Shown: positions 44,640 through 53,427, numbered from the stretch's first letter. The stretch: 57,007 nt of DNA from Chloroflexus islandicus (GCF_001650695.1 NZ_LWQS01000053.1:1-57007); one strand, 5' to 3'. Notes: generated from the letters alone by a model not told the origin. Numbers and translations: made by a program.

Positions 44640-45574
44640 GGATAGCGGTATAGCCACAAAGGAACACCAAAAGACATAAACATAAACATCATATTTTTGT
44701 GTCTTTTTCATTGTTTCGTAGTTATTCCCCCTCCGCGTCCGGTGCTCTCTGCGGTAAGTATCTTGTCCTCACCCCCAGTCATGCTCCCAATGGCTCGGGT
44801 TGAGGTAGGACAGAACATTTGATTGATGACAACGGTTGATCGCTGTGCGATGCCATAACGCCCCGTGCTCCGCTCCCCATCACCCCTCCCCCAGTGGGGG
44901 AGGGGCAAGGGGTGGGGGCATCAGCCTGCGCAGCGGGCTTCGTAAGCGTAGCTCGGCCCTTGAGGGCTGGGCGAATGAGCATCGGGTTTCCTGCTCGATC
45001 AGATGGTTGTCAGCCCCTCTCTCCTGCTCGTTGAAGAGCAGACAGAACATTTGATTGATGACAACGGTTGATCGCTGTGCGATGCCGTAACGCCCCGTGC
45101 TGCGCTCCCCATCACCCCTCCCCCAGCGGGGGAGGGGCAAGGGAGTGGGGGCATCAGCCCGTGCAGCGGGCTTCGTAAGCCTAGCCCGGCCCTTCAGGGC
45201 CGGGCGAATGAGCATCGGGTTTCCTGCTCGATCAGATTTTTGCCTATCCCTCTCTCTTGCTCGTTGAAGAGCAGACAGAACGTTTGATCGAGTGCAACGG
45301 TTGATCGCTGTGCGATGCCGTAACGCCCCGTGCTCCGCTCCCCATCACCCCTCCCCCAGCGGGGGAGAGGCAAGGGGTGGGGGCATCAGTCCGCGCAGCG
45401 GGCTTCGTAACCATAGTCCGGCCCTGCAGGGCCGGGCGAATGCGGGTCGGGTTTCGTAAACGGAACCCGACCCTGATGGGCCGGGTTTCCTGCTCGATCA
45501 GATGTTTGCCCACCCCTCTCACCTGCGTACAGGAGAGAGGGGCTGCAGCCGGCCAGATGCGGCCAGCGGTTGAC
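44640..45574. repeat. Three tandem ~232-bp repeat units
   Basis: Units starting GACAGAACAT/GT begin at 44809, 45041 and 45274. Each contains the phrase GATCGCTGTGCGATGCC, a CCCCTCCCCCAG-type hairpin, a GCCCGCGCAGCGGGC-like hairpin and a GGCCCTTCAGGGCC-like hairpin, then TCCTGCTCGATCAGAT. The third copy is diverged after the hairpins and carries an additional CCCGACCCTGATGGGCCGGG segment. Positions 44650-44760 are A/T-rich with no gene. No ORF here is credible. Confidence 0.9.
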
Positions 45575-47686
45575 CTAATGGCTGTGCGCCGCTTCCAGCT
45601 CCTTCTTGTACGCTTCGACGATCTGGTTGACCAGATGCGGCGGCACCTCTTCGTAACCGGCAAAGCTGATCGAGAAGCGGCCACGGCCCTGCGTCATGCC
45701 GCGCAGATCGGTCGCGTAGCGCTGAATTTCGGCCAGCGGCGCTTGGGCATGGATCACCGTCTTGCCGTTGCCGTGCGGCATCATCCCTTGTACCCGCCCG
45801 CGCCGTGTGCTCATATCGCTCATCACATCACCGGCGTACTGGTCGGGGACGATAATCTCCATGCTGTAGATCGGTTCGAGGATAATCACGCCGGCCTTCT
45901 GCGCGGCCAAACGGAACGCCTCTTTCGCGGCGGTCTTGAAGGCGATTTCCTTCGAGTCGACCGGGTGCTCTTTGCCGTCGAAGACCGCGGCGCGCACATC
46001 AACCACCGGATTGCCCGAAATAATCCCCTCTTCCATCGCCTCGCGGATGCCCTTCTCGATCGCCGGCATAAAGCCGCGCGAGATCACGCCGCCAACGATT
46101 TCGTTGACGAATTCGAGCGGGTCTTCGCGGTTGGGATCGGGCGGCAGCGGCTCAACCCGCAGCGAGACATCGGCAAACTGGCCGGCGCCGCCGGTTTGCT
46201 TCTTGTGGCGGTACTGGGCCGTGGCCACGGTGCGGATCGTCTCGCGGTACGGGATGCGCGGCAGCTCAAGATCGATATTCACATCGAACTTGCGCTTCAT
46301 GCGCTCGGCGATAATCTGCAAGTGGGTTTCGCTGAGACCGCTGAGCAAGGCCTCGCCGGTGCGCGCATCACGCGAGACGTGCAGCGACGGATCTTCCTCG
46401 ATCATCCGGTTCAGCGCCGAGCTGAGCTTATCAAGATCGGCGCGGCTGCGCGGTTTGACCGTAGCAATAAAGGCCGGCGCCGGGAATTCAATCGGGCTGA
46501 GCTTCAGCGGGCGCGACGGCAAGCAGAGCGTGTCGTTGGTCTGCGTCTCGCCGAGCTTGGTGAGCAAGCCGATGTCGCCGGGGCCGACTGCCTCAACCTC
46601 AATCTGCTCTTTGCCGCGCACAATGTAGACATGCGCAATTCGCTCCTCTTTGCGGGTACGCGCATTCATCAGCGTCATACCGGCGCGCACTTCACCCGAA
46701 AAGACCCGGAAGTAGCTGAGCTTGCCGTACGTGTCAGATACCGTCTTGAAGACCAATGCCGCCAGCGGTTCGTTGCGGTCGGGGCGCAGCTCAACCTCAG
46801 CCTCGCTATTCGCATCGAGCGCGGTCGTCGTCTTGCGCCCAGCCGAGGGGATCGAGTCGATAATCCCGTTGAGCAACTGGGCAATCCCAACCACTTCCGT
46901 TGCCGAGCCGCAGAAGACCGGCACGATCGAGCCATCGGCAATGCCGGTGCGCAATCCCAACAACAGCTCTTCGCGGGTCAGCGCATCTTCACCGCCTTCG
47001 AGATACCGCTCGATCAGATGATCATTTGTTGCCGCAATTTTATCAATCAGGGCCGTGCGCCACTCGTGCATCAGCGCATCGAGTTCAGCCGGCACATCGG
47101 CCTCGACATAGCCGCCGTCGTGTTTGGGGCTGGTCAACCATGCCCGCTGCTGGCGCAGCGAGATAATGCCCTTGAAGTCTTTGCCGGCCCCAATGGGCAG
47201 ATGCAGCGGAATGACCGCGGCATCGAGCACCTCGCGCGCCTGCTCGATCACGCGGTAGAAATTGGCATTCTCGCGATCGAGCTTATTCACGAACAGAATG
47301 CGGGGAACGCGCTGCTCCACCGCCATTTCCCAGAAGAGTTCGGTGCCGACCTCGACACCGGCGCTGGCGTCGAGCACGATCACCGCGCCATCGATCACGC
47401 GCATCGCCGCCGCGGCTTCGCCGGCGAAATCGGCGGCGCCGGGCACGTCAATCAAATTGATCTTGTCGCCGTTCCACTCAAGCGGCAAAACGCTGAGCGA
47501 AATAGACATCCCGCGTCGTTGCTCGTCGGGGTCGTAGTCACTGGTGGTTGACCCGTCCTCGACGCGCCCCATCCGCGGGATGGCGTGGGCCGTCATCAGC
47601 ATTGCCTCGGCCAGCGTTGTCTTCCCGCTGCCGAGGTGACCGAATATGCCGATGTTGTGGATCCTTTCCGGTTCGAACGCTCGCAT
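45575..47686 (-). CDS. EF-G-like translational GTPase (FusA2/EF-G2 type)
   Basis: 703 residues with the five-domain EF-G layout. G1 is GHLGSGKTT (16-24), G4 NKLD near 143; G3 reads DVPGAADF (80-87), so the position of the catalytic histidine in DxPGH is Ala. G2 is also altered (EQRRGMSISLS). Later blocks VVDVRAAVFDG and ILEPIYSMEIIVPDQYAGD match domains IV and V. These features place it with EF-G-like paralogues and not the main translocase. ATG 47686 has a strong AAGGAGG site and a promoter at 47760-47787. Role unknown; the canonical fusA is not in the window. Confidence 0.9.
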   Translation of the reverse strand: MRAFEPERIHNIGIFGHLGSGKTTLAEAMLMTAHAIPRMGRVEDGSTTSDYDPDEQRRGMSISLSVLPLEWNGDKINLIDVPGAADFAGEAAAAMRVIDGAVIVLDASAGVEVGTELFWEMAVEQRVPRILFVNKLDRENANFYRVIEQAREVLDAAVIPLHLPIGAGKDFKGIISLRQQRAWLTSPKHDGGYVEADVPAELDALMHEWRTALIDKIAATNDHLIERYLEGGEDALTREELLLGLRTGIADGSIVPVFCGSATEVVGIAQLLNGIIDSIPSAGRKTTTALDANSEAEVELRPDRNEPLAALVFKTVSDTYGKLSYFRVFSGEVRAGMTLMNARTRKEERIAHVYIVRGKEQIEVEAVGPGDIGLLTKLGETQTNDTLCLPSRPLKLSPIEFPAPAFIATVKPRSRADLDKLSSALNRMIEEDPSLHVSRDARTGEALLSGLSETHLQIIAERMKRKFDVNIDLELPRIPYRETIRTVATAQYRHKKQTGGAGQFADVSLRVEPLPPDPNREDPLEFVNEIVGGVISRGFMPAIEKGIREAMEEGIISGNPVVDVRAAVFDGKEHPVDSKEIAFKTAAKEAFRLAAQKAGVIILEPIYSMEIIVPDQYAGDVMSDMSTRRGRVQGMMPHGNGKTVIHAQAPLAEIQRYATDLRGMTQGRGRFSISFAGYEEVPPHLVNQIVEAYKKELEAAHSH

Positions 47687-47759
47687 GGCTGTCCTCCTTG
47701 ACGCAAGCCCGCGCCCGATGGGCGTGTGCTGGAAAGGAAAAAAATTTTGTTAAGAACAG

Positions 47760-47787
47760 ATTATCAGGGTTGGCATGGTTGCGTCAA
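47760..47787 (-). promoter_or_regulatory. Promoter of the EF-G-like gene
   Basis: Minus strand: TTGACG (47787-47782), 16-base spacer, GATAAT (47765-47760), about 75 bases before the start codon. Confidence 0.55.
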
Positions 47788-47836
47788 GAGGTAACAACGC
47801 AACACAACCTTTGCACAGCCAATTCACAGGCCAATC

Positions 47837-47960
47837 ATACGTAGAGACGCACGGCCGTGCGTCTACGTAACAGTGGAGACGCACGGCCATCCTTTTCCAT
47901 AGGGGGAAACGCACGGCATAGGATTCCCATCATGGGAGAGACGCACGGCCGTGCGTCTTT
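47837..47960. repeat. Palindrome array GACGCACGGCCGTGCGTC
   Basis: The perfect 18-base palindrome GACGCACGGCCGTGCGTC occurs at 47846-47863 (flanked by TACGTA on both sides) and at 47940-47957, with two half-copies (ACGCACGGCC, ACGCACGGCA) between. It may also terminate the universal stress protein transcript, which ends at 47962. Confidence 0.85.
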
Positions 47961-47961
47961 A

Positions 47962-48405
47962 CTACTTGGGGCGGATGACCAGCACCGGCGTGGGTGCAAC
48001 CTGCACCACCTTTTGGGTGACGCTACCAAACACCCAGCGGCTGATGCCGCTGCGGCCATGGGTTGCGATCACAATCAGATCGACATCGTGATTCTCGGCG
48101 TATTCGATAATCGCTTCCGCCGGCGGCAGCGCGCTAATCTCGGTGTGTACCTGATAGCCTTCACTCTGGAACTGCTTGGCGATCTGATTGAGATATTCTA
48201 GCGCCTCTTGCTCCATCGTGGTGATCGCGTCAGCCGTGGTCGCCAGCATGCCGCTGTAATCAACGCTGGTGGTAAAGATCGGCGGCACCGCGCGCAGCAA
48301 CGTGATCTTCGCGGTGCCTTCGTTGGCGGCAAGCGCGTGGACGTGGGGCAGCACCTGCTCGGCCAGCGCCGAGCCGTCGAGCGGGACGAGAATGTGGCGG
48401 TACAT
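47962..48405 (-). CDS. Universal stress protein (UspA family)
   Basis: 147 residues, single Usp domain. Opens MYRHILVPLDGSALAEQVLP and carries the ATP-binding signature GRSGISRWVFGSVT near residue 118, so it is the nucleotide-binding type. Cytoplasmic; family members help survival under starvation or energy stress. ATG 48405 follows AAGGAGG. A small Cys-containing gene lies 25 bases upstream on the same strand and may be co-transcribed. Confidence 0.93.
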   Translation of the reverse strand: MYRHILVPLDGSALAEQVLPHVHALAANEGTAKITLLRAVPPIFTTSVDYSGMLATTADAITTMEQEALEYLNQIAKQFQSEGYQVHTEISALPPAEAIIEYAENHDVDLIVIATHGRSGISRWVFGSVTQKVVQVAPTPVLVIRPK

Positions 48406-48430
48406 TGCAACCTCCTTGTTGCTAGACTAT

Positions 48431-48760
48431 CTAGGGGCCGATATCATCGAGCGGGCGCGGATTCCAACGCCGGTGGCCTTCGATCACCTGCGCTAAGCTG
48501 CCGTCGGCGTTGAGCAAGAGGCGGAGCGAACGGCGCAGATCGCAGCTTGGCACGGTACAGACCGACGGATCGGCCATATCATAAGGGCATTCGCCAACAT
48601 TCTGGCATCGCGCCACCGAAACCGCGTAGCGCGGGCTTCCCGGCGGCCCGTCAAGGGTGCGCAAGATCAGCGGCGCGTATTGCAGATCGGGCGCAATCGT
48701 GCGCAGATGCGCGCGGGCGCGCGCGATCATCGGATGTGGCGGTCGTTTCGGTCGTGCCAT
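48431..48760 (-). CDS. Small Cys-containing protein of unknown function
   Basis: 109 residues. Four cysteines in CQNVGECPYDMADPSVCTVPSC's span (about residues 52-73, spacing C-x5-C-x8-C-x4-C) suggest a metal site or disulfides, yet there is no signal peptide. The N terminus is basic (MARPKRPPHP). No family recognised. Same strand as, and 25 bases upstream of, the universal stress protein. Confidence 0.55.
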   Translation of the reverse strand: MARPKRPPHPMIARARAHLRTIAPDLQYAPLILRTLDGPPGSPRYAVSVARCQNVGECPYDMADPSVCTVPSCDLRRSLRLLLNADGSLAQVIEGHRRWNPRPLDDIGP

Positions 48761-49411
48761 AGCCTGACCCTTCCCGGCTTGAACCTAGTGCCAGCAGTCA
48801 TTCTATGTACACGGTATCACAAATTCGACCAAAGAGAGGACAATAGCTCACAACCGTGTGTGAAGATTTTTGGACTAATGTTCAATCTTTGATGATTCGG
48901 TATTTTGCCTCAGTTTTCTCTATGAGGTGTATGGGTATACTGTGCTGTCTTATTACACCCACTCTCTACAACGTGAGCGGCGTTGCAAGGCAACGCCGCT
49001 CCTCAGATCACCAAGGATGGTCTCGTAACGTCGCTACAGTGCCAACGCTTTGCCACGCAATCCGTCGGGAATGGTGAGGTTGAATCGGCGGAGGCATAGT
49101 TGGCAAAATACGAATAGTTCGAGATCACCCTGAACTGTATCACACCACTCAAGACGAAGCAAGATAACAACATACGGCCCAGCAAGACAATGTTGTAACA
49201 TGTATTGTCAATATTTTTGTCAGAGTAAATTTAATACTTCCATAATCTTTAAATGTGTAATTAACCATTGAATCACTACTTGACGGAAAGTAGTAACTTA
49301 ATTTATGCTAAAGTCGTCGTCTGTAATGAAAAATGAGCGGATTTTCCGGTTTATGCTGCGCCAGTTGTAGGAAGACTCTTCGTGCTATGGCGCGCGCAGG
49401 AAGGGGTTCGT
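48761..49411. other. AT-rich intergenic region before mscL
   Basis: No credible gene in 650 bases. A strong hairpin GAGCGGCGTTGC (48975-48986) / GCAACGCCGCTC (48990-49001) with a 3-base loop occurs in the middle. The segment 49130-49340 is markedly AT-rich compared with the window and ends in the mscL promoter. The ORFs here are short and lack ribosome sites. Confidence 0.6.
49281..49310 (+). promoter_or_regulatory. Promoter of mscL
   Basis: TTGACG (49281-49286), 18-base spacer, TATGCT (49305-49310), about 100 bases before the start codon. Confidence 0.55.
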
Positions 49412-49837
49412 ATGCTCAAGGAATTTCGCGAGTTTATTAGCCGGGGGAGTGTGCTTGATCTCGCGGTTGGCGTAATTATTGGCGCGGCATTCACTGCGAT
49501 CATTAATTCACTGGTCAACGATATCATCAATCCGATCATTGGTTTGATCATCGGCGGGCGGGCTGATTTTCGCAATTACTTCATCCCGCTGGCTGGCCAA
49601 ACCGCAACGACGCTGGCCGAAGCGCAGGCGGCGGGGCCTGTGCTGGCGTATGGTTCTTTTCTGACCGCAGTGATTAATTTCCTGCTGGTTGCCTTCGTGG
49701 TGTTTCTCATTGTGCGCACGGCCAACCGGATGCTCGCCAAGCCTGCTGAGCCAGCCGCGCCGCCGGCGCCTCCCGAACCGACGCCGAGCGAACGATTGCT
49801 GGCCGAGATCCGCGATCTGTTGGCGAAACGCTCGTAG
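49412..49837 (+). CDS. mscL: Large-conductance mechanosensitive channel MscL
   Basis: 141 residues. Typical N-terminal helix [20 protein letters not shown], first span with [20 protein letters not shown] (split here), periplasmic loop, second span [19 protein letters not shown] and a Pro-rich linker leading to the C-terminal helix [15 protein letters not shown]. It releases solutes during osmotic down-shock. ATG 49412 has AGGAAGGGG upstream; the longer ORF adds ten residues not seen in the family. Confidence 0.96.
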   Translation: MLKEFREFISRGSVLDLAVGVIIGAAFTAIINSLVNDIINPIIGLIIGGRADFRNYFIPLAGQTATTLAEAQAAGPVLAYGSFLTAVINFLLVAFVVFLIVRTANRMLAKPAEPAAPPAPPEPTPSERLLAEIRDLLAKRS

Positions 49838-49859
49838 CTTGTTCGTAATCGTGTAGCGC

Positions 49860-49958
49860 GAGGACACGGATACACACGGATGGATACGGATTCTCACGGT
49901 TTCGATCCGTGTAAATCCGTGTAAATCCGTCTCAATCCGTGCGAACCCGTGTCCTATT
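49860..49958. repeat. Short degenerate ATCCGTG repeats
   Basis: Between mscL and the NDP-sugar gene the 7-mer ATCCGTG or its relatives (CACGGAT, ATCCGTC, ACCCGTG) recur about ten times in 100 bases, in both orientations. Low-complexity block; possible convergent terminator. Confidence 0.7.
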
Positions 49959-49969
49959 GCTCACGGCCT

Positions 49970-51082
49970 CTAAAACGAAATGGCCCGATCACCCAGCGCC
50001 GTACCCGGCCAGATCCGGATCCCGCGTTCGAGCCGGTTGTCTTGCCCAATCTGGCATTCATCGCTAATGATGGCGCCATCGGTCACGTGCGAACGCTCGC
50101 CGATGCGGTTGCCCGATCCGAGCACGCAATTGCGCAGCGTGGCGCCTTCTTCGATCACATTCCCATCCCACATCACCACGCCTTCGATCTGGCATTCGGG
50201 GCCGATGTCGCAGTGCGACCCGATCACGGTTGGGCCAATAATCCGTGTGCCGCGGCCAATCCGCGTGCCGTGACCAATCACTACCGGGCCGACAATTTGG
50301 GCGCTGGAATGGATCTCGGCCTCGCCTTCGACCCAGATCCGTTCGCCAATCTGCTGGCCACGGAAATGGTACTGCACTTTGCCGATCAGAATATCGTGGT
50401 GGACATCGAGGTAGGTTTGCGGTTTGCCGATGTCTGTCCAGTAGGCGCGAGAAGGAAAGCCGTACATCGGGTCGCCGGTCTGTAACACGACGGGGAAGAG
50501 ACCGCGCTCGAACATATAGAACTGGTTTGGCGGCACGTAGCGGAAAATCTCTGGCTCGATCAGGTAGGTGCCGGCGTTGACGAGGTTGGTAGTAATATCT
50601 TCCAGCCGCGGTTTTTCGAGGAAGCGGCGCACCCGGCCATCACGGTCGGTTTCGACCAAGCCGAACTGGGTGGGATCATCCACCGGCGTGAGCGAGATCG
50701 TCACCTTGCTGCCGCGCTCGCGGTGAAAATCGAGCATCGCCTGTAAATCGAGATCGGTCATTACATCGCCATTGAAGATAAAGGTGGTGCCATCTAGCAA
50801 ATGCTCGACATGCTTGACTGCGCCGGCAGTGCCGCGCGGTTCAGGTTCTTCGATAATGTGCAGCTTCATGCCTAAACGGGAACCATCCCCAAGCGCAGCA
50901 CGGAAGCGGTCAGCCAGATATTGCACGGCGAGAATCGCTTCGCGGATGCCATAATCGCGCAAGCGCAAGAGCATCCACTCAATGAACGGCTGATTGACCA
51001 GCGGCAACATCGGTTTCGGCGTGCGGCAAGTGAGGGGACGCAAGCGCGTACCCTGACCGCCAACCAGAATGACTGCTTTCAT
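49970..51082 (-). CDS. NDP-sugar pyrophosphorylase (mannose-1-P guanylyltransferase-like)
   Basis: 370 residues. N-terminal nucleotidyltransferase with GGQGTRLRPLT, KPMLPLVNQP and FIFNGDVMTDLD, then from about 255 a hexapeptide beta-helix (SSAQIVGPVVIGHGTRIG, SHCDIGPECQIEG). The layout is that of GMPPB-like enzymes that make GDP-mannose, but related UDP-glucose or dTDP-glucose enzymes cannot be excluded. ATG 51082. Downstream of a GDP-sugar-type reductase on the same strand, which favours a GDP-mannose route. Confidence 0.85.
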   Translation of the reverse strand: MKAVILVGGQGTRLRPLTCRTPKPMLPLVNQPFIEWMLLRLRDYGIREAILAVQYLADRFRAALGDGSRLGMKLHIIEEPEPRGTAGAVKHVEHLLDGTTFIFNGDVMTDLDLQAMLDFHRERGSKVTISLTPVDDPTQFGLVETDRDGRVRRFLEKPRLEDITTNLVNAGTYLIEPEIFRYVPPNQFYMFERGLFPVVLQTGDPMYGFPSRAYWTDIGKPQTYLDVHHDILIGKVQYHFRGQQIGERIWVEGEAEIHSSAQIVGPVVIGHGTRIGRGTRIIGPTVIGSHCDIGPECQIEGVVMWDGNVIEEGATLRNCVLGSGNRIGERSHVTDGAIISDECQIGQDNRLERGIRIWPGTALGDRAISF

Positions 51083-51200
51083 AGCATTGTTTCTGTTGAT
51101 AGGTTTGCCAACTAAACGATATCCGATACGGCTAGGCGCAGTATAGCGCCGGTAGACCACAAACAGCTTACCAATCGTTCGCGGTTTGGTGACGATTTTC

Positions 51201-52175
51201 TTAGCCAGCAGCCGCCAGCGCCTCGGCGCGGACTCGTTGGCGCCAGTAGGTCAAAATATCGTGCAGGGTCTCTGGCAGGGTATAGCGCGGCTGCCAGCCG
51301 GTGCGCGCGCGCAGGCGGCTCGCATCACAGACGACGAGCGGAATATCGATCGGGCGCATCAATTCAGGATTGAGCCGCACCTCGACCGGCACCGTGCATT
51401 CAGCCAAGAGCATATCGAGCAACTCGCGCACCATTACGGCCTTTCCCGACCCGACATTGTACACGGCGCCGCTCTCGCCGTGTTCGGCCAGCAGCGCGTA
51501 GGCCGCAACCACATCGCGCACATCGGAAATATCGCGTTGCGCAGCAAGATTGCCCACCTGCACGACCGGCGGTTGCAACCCGAGTTCGATGCGAGCGATT
51601 TGGCGGGCAAAGGCCGCGGTTACGAACCGCTCGTTTTGGCGCGGGCCGATATGGGTAAAGGGGCGTACCCGCACCAGATCAAGCCCATGGCTATAGTGGT
51701 ATTGCAACGCCAACAGACTCTGGGCCGCTTTACTGACGCCGTAGGGACTGGTTGGGCGTAGTGGGGTATCCTCATCGACCGGCAAATCTGCGGGGTCGAT
51801 TTTGCCATACTCTTCGTTCGTACCGATCACCAGCACCCGGGTGGCCATACGGTATTCGATCAAGGTCAGAAAGATGTGGAGTGCGCCGAGCGTATTGGCG
51901 GCCAAGGTACCGGCCGGATCGCGGAATGACTCAGGCACGAACGGCTGGCCGGCCAGATGAAAGATGACATGTGGCCGCACCTGCACCAGCGCGCGCATCG
52001 TCGCCTCGGCATCAGCCAGATCGGCTTGCACCAATTGCACCTTGCCGGCGAGTTCGGGCAGCGCAAGCGCAGGCGAGCGCGACAGCCCCCATACCTCCCA
52101 GCGCCCGCTGGCCAGCAAATACTCGGCAAGATGGCCGCCAACAAAACCGTTAATTCCGGTGATCAGTACACGCAT
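51201..52175 (-). CDS. NAD-dependent sugar epimerase/dehydratase, GDP-deoxymannose reductase-like
   Basis: 324 residues, extended short-chain dehydrogenase fold. Nucleotide motif GINGFVGGH at 7-15, active-site YxxxK in PYGVSK near 140-148 preceded by VIGTNEEYG, and PFTHIGPRQ near 185, a phrase shared by GDP-mannose 4,6-dehydratase and GDP-6-deoxy-4-keto-mannose reductase (Rmd). The Rmd reaction makes GDP-D-rhamnose. Located 118 bases upstream of the pyrophosphorylase, so the two may supply a deoxysugar for surface glycans. Substrate is inferred. Confidence 0.8.
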   Translation of the reverse strand: MRVLITGINGFVGGHLAEYLLASGRWEVWGLSRSPALALPELAGKVQLVQADLADAEATMRALVQVRPHVIFHLAGQPFVPESFRDPAGTLAANTLGALHIFLTLIEYRMATRVLVIGTNEEYGKIDPADLPVDEDTPLRPTSPYGVSKAAQSLLALQYHYSHGLDLVRVRPFTHIGPRQNERFVTAAFARQIARIELGLQPPVVQVGNLAAQRDISDVRDVVAAYALLAEHGESGAVYNVGSGKAVMVRELLDMLLAECTVPVEVRLNPELMRPIDIPLVVCDASRLRARTGWQPRYTLPETLHDILTYWRQRVRAEALAAAG

Positions 52176-52226
52176 AATCGTGATGGTTGCAATCAGCGCG
52201 CAGCGCTGAGATTATATCGCGAATGA

Positions 52227-52307
52227 TTGTGCATTTTATTGACAGTGATTGTGCAACATGCTACAATATTGACAACATTGTACCACGCTTAGCGTAAGGC
52301 TTGTGCA
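52227..52307 (+). promoter_or_regulatory. Consensus promoter overlapped by TTGTGCA repeats (candidate CarH operator)
   Basis: TTGACA (52239-52244), 17-base spacer, TACAAT (52262-52267) form a near-perfect sigma-70 promoter facing carH. TTGTGCA occurs at 52227-52233, 52249-52255 and 52301-52307, the first two 22 bases apart, with a related TTGTACC at 52278-52284 and a second TTGACA at 52269. The boxes bracket and overlap the minus-35 to minus-10 region, as expected for autorepression. Operator assignment is inference. Confidence 0.6.
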
Positions 52308-52428
52308 ACGCTAAATAGATTTGGGCAACGCACACGCAATTGTGAACCGTGGTACGAAATGGATCGGGTGTAAAGATTATGCGCCATCGCTACAGCACAG
52401 CTTGAGCGCTGGGAAGGGTCGCGGAACG

Positions 52429-53376
52429 ATGGCACCGCAACATTTTCTCTCCCAATTTTCAGACAAGCCGCGATACAACACCAAGGCTGTCGCACAGGAG
52501 ACAGGCGTGCCGGCCGACACCTTCCGCGCATGGGAACGCCGCTACGGCGTGCCTCGTCCACAGCGCACCGAAGGCGGCCACCGCCTCTACTCCGAGCGTG
52601 ATATTGCCACGATTCGTTGGCTGCGGGATCGCACGGCGGAAGGATTAACCATTAGCCAAGCGATCGCGCTAATGGTTGACGGAAGCGAGACGAGTCTCTC
52701 GTGGCTGAATACCGCGGTTGATACGGAACCGCACACGTGGGATCGCATGCAGGCGCGGATCATCAACGCGCTGACCGATTTTGACGCCACCCGTGCCGAA
52801 CAGATTCTGGGTGAAGCATTCGCGCTTTACCCGCTCGAAGATGTCTTCCTGAAGCTGATCCAGCCGGCCATGATCGAGATTGGCGAGCAGTGGCACGCTG
52901 GGCGGATTTCAGTGACCGCCGAACATTTTGCCACCCAGTTCATCCGGCGCAAGTTGTCGAGCCTGTTTAATACCTACAACGTGACCGAAGGCCGCGGATT
53001 GGTGGTAGTAGGCTGCGCTCCGAGTGAACAGCACGACCTCGGCGCGCTGATGCTGGCCGTCTTCCTTGTGCGGCACGGGTGGCAAGTCGTCTATCTTGGC
53101 CCGGAAGTGCCCGTGAAAGATCTGCTCGATGCGGTGCGCCACATTCAGCCTGATTTGGTCTGTTTATCAGCTTCGACCACCGAAACTGCCACCCAACTGC
53201 TCGAAATTGGGCGCGCATTGCAACAACTGCCGCCACCAACACCGCTCTTTGGCTATGGCGGTCGCGCGTTCAACCTCAACCCGATCTTGACGCATAAGAT
53301 GCCGGGCACATTCTTGGGTCGCGATGCACAGGAAGCGGTCGAAAACGTCGCGGCACTCCTGAGTCGCAGTCGCTAA
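52429..53376 (+). CDS. carH: CarH-like MerR/B12-binding photoreceptor repressor
   Basis: 315 residues. MerR-type DNA-binding domain (about 15-85, FRAWERRYGVPRPQRTEGGH), a four-helix cobalamin cap domain (about 105-185) and a Rossmann B12 domain (about 190-310). The cap holds W155-x9-E165-H166, the signature of adenosylcobalamin photoreceptors of the CarH group, and the Rossmann domain has ExHxxG with H202. In CarH dark tetramers repress carotenoid genes and light breaks the Co-C bond. The 3' neighbour is crtB, 125 bases away, fitting that role. ATG 52429 follows GGGAAGGG; a TTG at 52321 is the alternative. Confidence 0.85.
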   Translation: MAPQHFLSQFSDKPRYNTKAVAQETGVPADTFRAWERRYGVPRPQRTEGGHRLYSERDIATIRWLRDRTAEGLTISQAIALMVDGSETSLSWLNTAVDTEPHTWDRMQARIINALTDFDATRAEQILGEAFALYPLEDVFLKLIQPAMIEIGEQWHAGRISVTAEHFATQFIRRKLSSLFNTYNVTEGRGLVVVGCAPSEQHDLGALMLAVFLVRHGWQVVYLGPEVPVKDLLDAVRHIQPDLVCLSASTTETATQLLEIGRALQQLPPPTPLFGYGGRAFNLNPILTHKMPGTFLGRDAQEAVENVAALLSRSR

Positions 53377-53392
53377 TGGTGTGCGAGGAGGG

Positions 53393-53427
53393 CAAGCGTT
53401 ATTGGCGATCCGGGCCAATAACGCTTG
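53393..53427 (+). terminator. Hairpin after carH-like gene
   Basis: Perfect 13-base inverted repeat CAAGCGTTATTGG (53393-53405) / CCAATAACGCTTG (53415-53427), 16 bases after the stop codon. It separates carH from crtB, which then needs its own promoter or readthrough. Confidence 0.7.

Noticed and set aside
44257-44670. A 137-codon minus-strand frame over the tRNA-Thr
   Set aside because: It covers the tRNA, its promoter and terminator, so it is not coding.
45377-47551. A 724-codon open frame on the plus strand
   Set aside because: It lies opposite the EF-G-like gene, which has clear motifs, ribosome site and promoter. Long antisense frames are common in GC-rich coding DNA; the translation shows no recognisable domain.
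48856-49185. Small frames in the AT-rich gap before mscL
   Set aside because: No ribosome sites, no recognisable product, and the region contains a hairpin and a promoter instead.
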